The translations under genes were made by a program, and so were the position numbers. A DNA stretch of 64,000 bases from contig JANLZB010000013.1 of the NCBI GenBank assembly GCA_031366005.1, positions 52,341-116,340 of the forward strand, written 5' to 3'. The stretch comes from JANLUX01 sp031366005. Lineage in GTDB: Bacteria > Bacteroidota > Bacteroidia > AKYH767-A > OLB10. The notes under the pieces are model-generated. The model was not told the origin of the DNA, searched no databases, and was given only the letters and a program-made list of their open reading frames with translations. Below are positions 42,911 through 52,500 of this stretch, one piece after another; the first letter of the stretch is position 1, and each line of letters starts with the position of its first letter.

Positions 42911-44698
42911 ATGGAATACATTCGCAATTTCTGCATTATCGCTCATATTGACCATGGCAAAAGCACCCTTGCCGATCGTCTTTTAGAATACACAAACACA
43001 ATTTCTAAAAAAGATTTGCAGGCACAAGTGCTTGATGATATGGATCTGGAACGCGAGCGGGGCATTACTATTAAGAGCCACGCCATTCAGATGGAATACA
43101 GTTTAGGCGGGAAAAATTATATTCTTAACCTTATTGATACACCCGGGCATGTTGACTTTTCTTACGAAGTATCAAGATCAATTGCAGCCTGCGAAGGAGC
43201 ATTGCTTATTGTAGATGCTGCACAAGGAATACAGGCGCAAACTATTTCAAACCTTTATCTTGCTTTAGAAAATGATTTACATATAATTCCAATTCTAAAT
43301 AAAATTGATTTACCAAGTGCAGAGCCTGAAGTTGTTAAAGATCAGATTGTGGATTTGCTCGGTTGCAAGCGTGAAGAAATTCTCTCAGCAAGCGGCAAAG
43401 TAGGCACAGGTGTATATGAGATTTTGCAAGCCATAATTGATCGCATACCTGCACCAAAAGGAAATCCGCAAGCCCCTCTTAAAGCACTTATTTTCGATTC
43501 AGTGTATAACTCGTTTCGTGGTATTATCGCGTATTTCAGGGTTTTTGATGGCGAGATCCGCAAAGGTGATCATATCAAGTTTCAGGCAACTGGAAAGGAT
43601 TATGTTGCTGATGAAGTAGGTGTTTTGAAGCTGAATAAATTACCGCGCGATGTGATTAAAGCCGGTGATGTGGGTTATATTATTTCAGGTATCAAAGATG
43701 CCAAAGAAGTTAAGGTGGGAGATACCATTACACATATTCATAATCCCTGTGAAGAAGCAATCAGTGGTTTTGAAGATGTGAAGCCAATGGTTTTTGCGGG
43801 AATTTACCCGGTAGATACGGATGAGTATGAGGAATTGAGAACATCAATAGAAAAACTTCAGTTGAATGATGCTTCGCTGGTATTTGAGCCAGAGAGCTCA
43901 GCTGCTTTAGGTTTTGGTTTCAGATGTGGTTTTTTAGGAATGCTTCACATGGAAATTATACAGGAACGGTTAGAGCGCGAGTTTAACATGACAGTGATTA
44001 CTACTGTACCTAACGTTTCTTACAAAGCATACCTTACCAATGGAGATCTGCTGGATATTAATAACCCAAGCGATTTTCCTGATCCTACTCATCTTGATCG
44101 AATTGAAGAGCCCTACATAAAAGCTACCATTATTACCAAGAGCGAATTTATTGGTTCAATCATGACATTGTGTATTGGCAAGCGTGGTGAAATTGTTAAT
44201 CAAAGTTATCTCACTGTTGATCGTGTTGAGTTGATTTTTCACATGCCAATGGCTGAGATTGTATTTGATTTTTATGATAAGCTGAAAACCATTTCGAAAG
44301 GTTACGCTTCTTTTGATTATCATCCAATAGGATATCAGACTTCTGATCTTGTAAGGCTTGACATCAGACTTAACGGTGAACCTGTTGACGCACTGTCTGC
44401 TTTAATTCATCGTGATCATGCTTATACTTTCGGAAGAAAGATATGTGAAAAGCTGAAAGAGCTGATTACACGTCAGCAGTTTGAAATTATTATTCAGGCA
44501 AGCATTGGCAGCAAAATTATTGCGCGCGAAACCATCAAAGCATTACGTAAGGATGTTACTGCTAAATGTTATGGAGGCGATATCTCGCGTAAGCGTAAAC
44601 TTTTAGAAAAACAAAAAGAAGGAAAGAAACGCATGCGATCAGTTGGTAGTGTTGAAATTCCACAACAGGCATTTCTTGCTGTGTTAAAGCTTGATTAA
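42911..44698 (+). CDS. lepA: Elongation factor 4 (back-translocating GTPase)
   Basis: 595 residues from the ATG at 42911; a TTG four codons earlier is less likely because MEYIRNFCIIAHIDHGKST is the normal LepA opening. G1 AHIDHGKST at 11-19, G3 DTPGH at 76-80, G4 NKID at 130-133. The C-terminal LepA-specific domain is present (ending KEGKKRMRSVGSVEIPQQAF). It acts on stalled or mispositioned ribosomes. It converges on the ABC gene with no base between the two stop codons. Confidence 0.97.
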   Translation: MEYIRNFCIIAHIDHGKSTLADRLLEYTNTISKKDLQAQVLDDMDLERERGITIKSHAIQMEYSLGGKNYILNLIDTPGHVDFSYEVSRSIAACEGALLIVDAAQGIQAQTISNLYLALENDLHIIPILNKIDLPSAEPEVVKDQIVDLLGCKREEILSASGKVGTGVYEILQAIIDRIPAPKGNPQAPLKALIFDSVYNSFRGIIAYFRVFDGEIRKGDHIKFQATGKDYVADEVGVLKLNKLPRDVIKAGDVGYIISGIKDAKEVKVGDTITHIHNPCEEAISGFEDVKPMVFAGIYPVDTDEYEELRTSIEKLQLNDASLVFEPESSAALGFGFRCGFLGMLHMEIIQERLEREFNMTVITTVPNVSYKAYLTNGDLLDINNPSDFPDPTHLDRIEEPYIKATIITKSEFIGSIMTLCIGKRGEIVNQSYLTVDRVELIFHMPMAEIVFDFYDKLKTISKGYASFDYHPIGYQTSDLVRLDIRLNGEPVDALSALIHRDHAYTFGRKICEKLKELITRQQFEIIIQASIGSKIIARETIKALRKDVTAKCYGGDISRKRKLLEKQKEGKKRMRSVGSVEIPQQAFLAVLKLD

Positions 44699-46432
44699 TC
44701 AGGCTACGGCTTTTGGTATTGAGGATATAAGTTTTTTGGTGTATGCTGATTTTGGATGATGGTAAATTTCACCCGCATCACCCATCTCCTCTATCCTTCC
44801 GTTTTTCATTACAATAATCCTGTCACTCATAAATTTCACTACAGCTAAGTCATGTGAAATAAAAATATAAGTAAAGCCCATTTCATTTTTCAATTGATTT
44901 AAAAGATTTAATATCTGTGCCTGAACTGATACATCAAGTGTAGATACAGGTTCATCACAAATAATTAATTCAGGATTTACTGCCAGTGCACGTGCAATAC
45001 AAATACGCTGACGTTGTCCACCGGAAAATTCATGAGGTAAGCGATAAAAATGCTCTTCACTTAAGTTCACTTTGTTAAGCAATACCATCGCTTTCTCTTT
45101 TCTTATTTTTTCATTCGGATAAATATCATGTACCTGCATAGGTTCCATAATAGACTTACCAATTGTTAGTTTTGGATTTAGCGATGAATAAGGATCCTGA
45201 AATATAATTTGTATGTGCTTCCTTACATTTTGCATTTCATCATAATTCAGTGTGTTTAGTTTTTTTCCATTAAAATATATTATTCCTGATGAAGGTTCTA
45301 TCAATCGTATAATTGTTTTTCCCAAAGTTGTTTTACCGCAACCCGATTCACCTACAAGACCTAATGTTTCTCCCGAATACACTTCAAAACTCACATCATC
45401 AACAGCTTTAATTACATCATGGTTTTTAGTAAAAATCTTTTTGTGTAATGAGAAACAAGTACTAAGGTTCTCTATTTTTAATAAAACCTTTGGGTCATTC
45501 TTTACTTTCTTAATTTCTTTTTTTTCAAAACGATGAAGCACTTGTTCAATGGAAATATCTTTCTGTTGAATCGTTCCATCAGGAAGTGTGACCATGAAAT
45601 CCGAAATAACAGGTAATAGTTTAGTGTTTGTATCCAATGATGGACGACAGGATAGCAAACCACGTGTATAGGGATGCCGTGGTGCGTTTAATATATCGTT
45701 GACAGAACCTTCTTCTACTATTTTACCTTTATACATTACCAAAACCCTGCTTGCAACTTCAGCAATTACACCCAGGTCATGAGTAATATACAGAATGCTC
45801 ATTCCGGTTTCTTGCTGCAGTGATTTCAGTAATTTCAAAATAGAAGCCTGTGAGGTAACATCCAGGGCAGTTGTAGGTTCGTCAGCTATTAGCACTAATG
45901 GTTCACATGAAATGGCTATTGCAATCGCAACTCTTTGTCTTTGTCCGCCTGAGAGCTGGTGTGGATATGCATCATAAATCCTTTCAGGTTTATTAAGCTC
46001 CACTTTTTCAAACAGCTCAATGGTTTTTGCTTTAGCTTCTTTATGTGCTATTTTCTTATGCAATATAATTGATTCATCAACTTGAAAACCGCAGGTGAAA
46101 ACAGGATTTAATGAAACCATCGGCTCCTGGAAAATCATTGCAATTTCTTTTCCACGATAGTTTACCATCTGCTTATCAGGCAGCGACAATAAATCCAGTT
46201 TTTTTTCTGCTTGCTGATAAAAGATTCTGCCACTTGCAATTTTACCCGAATCACTGGAGATTAGTCGCATGATCGAAAGAGCTAAAGCCGTTTTACCTGA
46301 ACCGGATTCACCTACTACACCTAATGTTTCCCCTTTATTCAGATGAAAACTTACATCATCAACTGCATTAAATAAAATTCCTCTTGAAAAATATTGGATG
46401 GAAAGATGATTGACTTCTAAAATTTTTTGCAC
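44699..46432 (-). CDS. Double ATP-binding protein of a peptide ABC transporter (DppD-DppF fusion)
   Basis: 577 residues with two complete ABC ATPase domains. First: Walker A GESGSGKT at 41-48, signature LSGGQRQRVAIAIAI, Walker B LIADEPTTALD. Second: Walker A GESGCGKTT near 358-366, signature FSGGQRQRICIARAL, Walker B LIICDEPVSTLD. Each is followed by the oligopeptide-family tail (HPYTRGLL and SAYTKKLISSIPKA). YejF/GsiA-type fusions like this drive di- or oligopeptide uptake. No permease or binding protein is next to it, so they must be encoded elsewhere. Confidence 0.93.
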   Translation of the reverse strand: MQKILEVNHLSIQYFSRGILFNAVDDVSFHLNKGETLGVVGESGSGKTALALSIMRLISSDSGKIASGRIFYQQAEKKLDLLSLPDKQMVNYRGKEIAMIFQEPMVSLNPVFTCGFQVDESIILHKKIAHKEAKAKTIELFEKVELNKPERIYDAYPHQLSGGQRQRVAIAIAISCEPLVLIADEPTTALDVTSQASILKLLKSLQQETGMSILYITHDLGVIAEVASRVLVMYKGKIVEEGSVNDILNAPRHPYTRGLLSCRPSLDTNTKLLPVISDFMVTLPDGTIQQKDISIEQVLHRFEKKEIKKVKNDPKVLLKIENLSTCFSLHKKIFTKNHDVIKAVDDVSFEVYSGETLGLVGESGCGKTTLGKTIIRLIEPSSGIIYFNGKKLNTLNYDEMQNVRKHIQIIFQDPYSSLNPKLTIGKSIMEPMQVHDIYPNEKIRKEKAMVLLNKVNLSEEHFYRLPHEFSGGQRQRICIARALAVNPELIICDEPVSTLDVSVQAQILNLLNQLKNEMGFTYIFISHDLAVVKFMSDRIIVMKNGRIEEMGDAGEIYHHPKSAYTKKLISSIPKAVA

Positions 46433-46540
46433 GAATCCTGGCTACTGTATCGGCATGAATATACAAATTCCTTTGAAAGCAAATGATTGTATAGCCTGTG
46501 ATATGAAAACAAAAAAGTGATATTAGATTCAACAAGAAAT

Positions 46541-46575
46541 AAAAAAACCGCGGCCTTTGACAAGTCGCGGTTTTT
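46541..46575 (-). terminator. Rho-independent terminator for the gene at 46586
   Basis: On the minus strand AAAAACCGCG, loop, CGCGGTTTTTTT. It starts 10 bases after the stop codon. Confidence 0.88.
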
Positions 46576-46585
46576 AAATCAGATG

Positions 46586-49500
46586 TTACTCAGGGATAGT
46601 AAAATCAAAGTTTGTAATATTCCCAATAGTTATGGGGTGCTTGCTCCATGTTTCAATCGCATTACGGTGTTTAATCACCAAATAAAATAATCCGTTAAGA
46701 GTTGAGGGCGGTAATAAAACAATAGCAGTACCATCTATATGTAAAACTCCAATTGTTGATACTATCAAAACAAGATTTACTGAATCATATAACTCAACGA
46801 TAATGGAATCACAATCAGTCATATTAGGATAGTTATTATCTGCATTCCATAGAACAGGTTGCATTTGCCCTCCACCTATATAGAAACCTTCGATAAAGAG
46901 TTTAAGATTAAGTGTAATAGCACATGACTGTTGGCCAATAGTAACTGAAGCTAATTTTAAACAGCCATGACCATCGCTCACAACTACATAATATATACCG
47001 GGAGCTAAGTCTGTAACGGTATTATTATTTGTGCCTATAACATGGCTTGCATCCAAATCCGGATTATTATACCAAGTGTATGAATAAGGAGGATTTCCTC
47101 CCTGAGCCTGAATACTTGCCGTACCATCACTATTGCCGCAAGTGGCACTAATTGATCCTGGTGTAAGAATTATCTGAGTAGGTTGTCCAATAGTGAATTG
47201 TGCAGTATCCACACATAAATTGGCATCTGTAACTTGTACATAATAATTACCAGCTGCCAATGGGTCAGAAGTAAGACCGTTGCCCGATGGTGTATTGCTA
47301 TCTGAGAACCATTCATAAGAAAGATTACCTGTACCGCCAGTAGCTAATGCTTCAGCTGAACCGTCAGCCACTCCAAAGCAGTTGGCATTCGTAACGGAAG
47401 TTATAGAAACTGAAGGGCCGCCTTGGGAAGAAACAAAATATGTCAATGGTCCGGCAGTACATGAAAGACCTGGGTTGACATTTCCGTAATTGTCTATAAC
47501 TGTAAGGTAATAAAATCCTCCTGTTAAATTAATAATTGAATCAACAGGACTATTAGTTTGAACATTGTGAATATTATTTGTGCCGTCAGTCCATGAGAAA
47601 CGGAATGGAGCCGTACCATCTACATGAATTTTAATGTACCCGGTATTAGAGCCGCAAGGAGATGGCTGGATGGAATCAGTTATCACATTTAACTGATGGG
47701 TGCTGACCTGTGCTGTGGATGAAAGTGTCGAACAAGAAGCATTTGGTAAATGAACAATCACAGCGAAGTTGCTAAAGCCGGAAGTGTTAACACTATCATC
47801 AGGAGATAAACCATTTGATATTCCTACCCAATCAATTGTGGTACCGATAGGGTAACCATTGGAATAAGCTCCTGTGTCAATTACATGCTGATAAAAACTC
47901 TGACCTGAACATAATAATGAATCACCCGGATACACCTTTGGAGAAGGAGTAACAATTGATGTATTTATCACTACAGAATCTATGGCAGTACATCCTCCTA
48001 CCGGATCAGTAGCAATTACTTTATACTTGATTGGTCCATTTGTTATGCCTGAAGCATAGGGATTAGCAATATTGGCATTATTTAAATAGATGACCGGACT
48101 CCATGAATAAAGAGGAAGAGTAACAGATGGTACTATTGGTGCAAACCTCCATGCTTCAGGAGTACTTACTGACCATATAGAATTGTTTCTTCCAGCTACA
48201 GCTTTTCCTAAAGTACCAGTAGAATTTTCTATTCCAAGAGTTTGAGCACTTGTGATATTTGAATTTCCTATTAAAACATCAATTGTATTATTAGCAGAGT
48301 GAAGAATGATGTAACCTGAAATCTTTTGAGTGGCTGAATTCCATTTTTGAATTTTATCAAAATTAATTACAAAGTCAGATCCGGAAGTCCAGTATTTGAT
48401 AGCTGCAGAACCCGCTATCTCTAAATCGGTGAGGCAAATGGCAATTCTGTTATTGGGAACTGCAACATCGGGAAATGCTGTTACTGCACGAAGTTGTGCT
48501 CCTGTTACTCCTGTTAAATCCGTAAAGCTTACAAAACCATTTGTTGCAATATAAATTTGATTATATGACTGACCAAAATAAGTAAATGAAAAAGGCAAAG
48601 CCAAACTTGCAAATCCATCATCGGGATCAGTAAAAGAAGTGATAGTTGTTGGATTATTTGGAACAGGTGCAACATATGAAACAGCAGTAACCGAATAACT
48701 GTTTGACACAGGAATATTTGCAACAGCATTCAGTTGAGTTGAACCACCATTACAAATATTAACCGGAGTTGCAGCAGCAGCAACTGTAATAGGATTACCA
48801 CTGGTTATACTTGCTGTTACAGTTGCCTTACAACCTGTGCTGCTTATAATACCTGTTGCTGTATAAATAATATTAAATGCTGTTGTAGAATGAACTACAC
48901 TTCCTGTTGTAACATCAAGACCGATCGCTGGTGACCACGTGTAACTATCCGAATTACCACTTGCAGTTAATGTAATTGTTCCTGGATTGGTGGAGCAACT
49001 ATTCGCACTTGCAGGCGACACTGAAATATTCGGATTTGAATTAATAGTAAGCGTAAATGTGGTAGAAACTGAATTTGAACAACTATCAGTAACCGTTAAA
49101 CTATAACTTGTGGTTATTGAAGGTGAAACTTTAATACTGCTTGATGTTCCTACTATAGAGGTACCATCGCTCCAGCTATAATGAAATGGAAGACCACCAC
49201 CTGTTACTGTATTTGAAAGTGTTATTGAATCACCTAAACAAATGGCGTTACTTACTGCACTTATACTTACTGAAGTCAAAGGAATAACTGATAATGGAAC
49301 AACTGCTGTTGCAGGACAACCTGTATTGGAAGTAACGGTAACGGTATAAGTGCCTTGAGATAAACCCGCTATTGTAGATGTTGTTTGAGCATTGCTCCAT
49401 AAATATCCATAAGGCAATGTGCCACCGGTCGCAATTACTGATATAGAGCCATTGGTACTACCATTGCATGAAGGGTTAATTACGCTGGTAGCCAAACTTG

Positions 49501-52500
49501 CAGTGGTACAGGTAAGAGCTGTTATAGTATTGGAGTTACCTGTTGTGCCGCTGTTGCTAACTGCACGTACTCTATAATAGTAAAAAGTATTACCTGTTAA
49601 TCCGGTAACTGACTGCGAATTGCCAGCTACAGATAAGTTTTGGTACCCTGGAACGAATGAACCTTGAATTCCGGTAACAGAAAAATCATCTATTAACCAA
49701 CGCTCATTTGCACTGTTATTTAATAAGGTTATCCTTATTTTTAAATTAGTTGTAGAAGGCAAATTAGTTATTCCGACAGTACTGAATCCATCAGCCCTTA
49801 AGCCCCCGCTTATAGGTTGAAAGGACACTGGTGTTGCATTTCCGTCATAAGGAGCAGAAGCTATGCCTGTAGCAGAATAAGCCCAGGCTGCATTGCTATT
49901 ACCAGAAATTTTAACAGTGCTATAATAAGTGATCCCACCATCAGGACTTACTTCTACATTTACATTGTCACTGGCATCAGCACCATTGCCCGTACTATTA
50001 ATAGAAAACGAAGCCAGTTTAAAATTCATCTGAACACCACTATAAGCTGTAGTGTTAATATTTCCAGAAGAGATGGTAACACTGCCATTGGACTTTCCGA
50101 AAGCATAACTGCCAAGCGATGCAAATGGAGATGCAGCAGGTAAATCACCGGTGACACTGTTTCCTGTATAAAAGACACCTGTACCGGCAGTTGATGTAAA
50201 TGCAGACATGCTGTTTTCAAAATTTTCTGAAACAATAGGCAGTCTCACAGTAAATGTGTTGCTGGTGCTTACATCTAAATTATAGCTTGTGGCACCTGAA
50301 ACAGCATTCCAGTTGGCAGTAAAGCTATTTTGGGCAATTGCTGTGGCAGCAGTAGCCACTGGAGATCCTAATGAAAGAGTCGTAAAATTCATCTGCGTTC
50401 CATAAAAAATTCCTCCCGCATTATTTACAAAAGCTTTATAATAATAACTCGTGTTTGGATTTAATCCCGTCAGATTAATTGAATACACTCCACCGCTTAA
50501 ATTAGTTCCTGAAACTGGAGTTCCCGCTCCATTTGCAAAACCATTTATTAAACTGTATTCAATTCCATAACCAGTTACAGAGGAGCAACCTGTATTTGTA
50601 ATTGTTGCCGGCAGTGTTGCTTCAATCTGCGTAACTCCTGTGGCTGCATCCGTAGTAACTGATGCAGTAGTATTAACACCCGAACCCGAAACAGGTACGT
50701 TGATAAATGGTGCACCACCGCCTGATACTTTAATGGTTCCATTATAAGATTGAACAGCAGTAGGTGTAAACTGAACATAAATTGTTTGAGAGAATGTTCC
50801 ACCCGGCTGGATTATAGTCAAGGCAGCACTGAATACGTGGTTATCGGTTGAATAAGTCATACCGGGAAGCGAATCAACGGTAATGCTATCACTATTTAAA
50901 TTATATCCTGAAATGAGAAATGAATCAGGGCCTGCTACATAATTCAAACATACGTTACCAAAACCTGATAAAGAATTTGCTGACAAAATAGGAGCATTAG
51001 GATCAATTACAACCTGGCTTTGCGCAACATTCATAGCTGCATTATAATTTCCATTACCTGATTGTGATGCAGTTATTATTGCCGTTCCAGGCCCCACAAG
51101 GGTAGCTGTATTACCTGAAATTGAAACAACAGCTGTATTAGAACTTGAATAAGAAACAGAAAGAGTAGATGAGGAACTTGCTGTTAAATTAAATGGCGGG
51201 TCTGTAGTTAATTTATTTGATAAAGGTCCAAATGTGATTATTTGATCTGCTTTATTAATTGTTAAACTTTGTGTAACATCAGGTGCCGCATTATAATTTG
51301 CATTTCCTATCTGTGAAGCAATAATGTTAACAGTTCCTGCAGATACAATTGTTACTGTATTTCCAGAGATGGTAGCAACTGAGTTATTTGAGCTAACATA
51401 AGTAACCGTTAATCCTGAACTTGCTGTTGCAGTAAGGTTAAAAGGTGCATCTCCATATGTTTTGGAACCTAAAGCTCCAAAAGTTATAGTTTGATTTCCA
51501 GGACCGATGGTAATTACTAAAGTTTGATTGTCACTACCACCTGCATTTGTTGCAGTTATAGATACATTAGTTGTTCCCGCTGAGACAGGTGTTCCTGTAA
51601 TTGCACCTGTAATTGTGTTTATGCTTAGTCCGGAAGGTAATCCTGTAGCAGTAAAGCTCGTTGGATTATTGGTAGCTGTTATATTATAGCTAAATGGAGA
51701 GGCTACATTACCACTAGCTGTAAGGCTGCTGTTAATAACAGGGGCAACAATCGGTGCAACGTTTCCCGCAAAGGCAAGTCCATTAATACCCGCAGCAGAC
51801 GAGAAAAATCCCCAGCCACCTGTAGCAGTTTGACCACTGGCGTAATATCTTATGGTTATTGTGCTTCCACTTGGCACGTTTTGCAGAGCAGATACTCCGG
51901 TAAGAGTAACCTGAGGCATAGTCAATGAAGTTGAAGTTACCGGGGATCCGATAAGAGTAAAGTTTGTACCATTTAAGCTGAATGCAAATTGGGATGTAAC
52001 ACCAGGGGTGGCAAAAAAACCGCTGGTACCATTAAAATTTGCATCAATACTGCTAAGCGATAATGCTTTTCCTGATGATGCTCCAAGAGTTACCTGGAAA
52101 TAATCTGTATTGGTAGGGGAAATACCGTTATTCTGAAAACCTGTAGTTCTGAATGAATTCGCCCCTGAACTTGCGGCAGCACCTGCCCCACGCGTAATCA
52201 AATTAGAAGTGTTGAGATTAGTGCTAAAGGTAGTTGCGGCTGCTGTTGCTACCGTATTTAATCCGGTAAAATCCCAAGCTGCAACCAATGGATAAGTAAC
52301 GGTTAAATTTCGTGTTACATCAGTTGCTGGTAAATAATTTGTATTTCCAGGTTGCGAGGCAGTAATAATTGTTGTTCCCACCCCTTGAATGGTAACCGTG
52401 TTTCCTGATACGGTCGCTACTGCCGTATTTGAACTTACATAAGATATACTCAGTCCTGAAGATGCCGTTGCTGATAATGGAAATGGTGCATCATTAATAG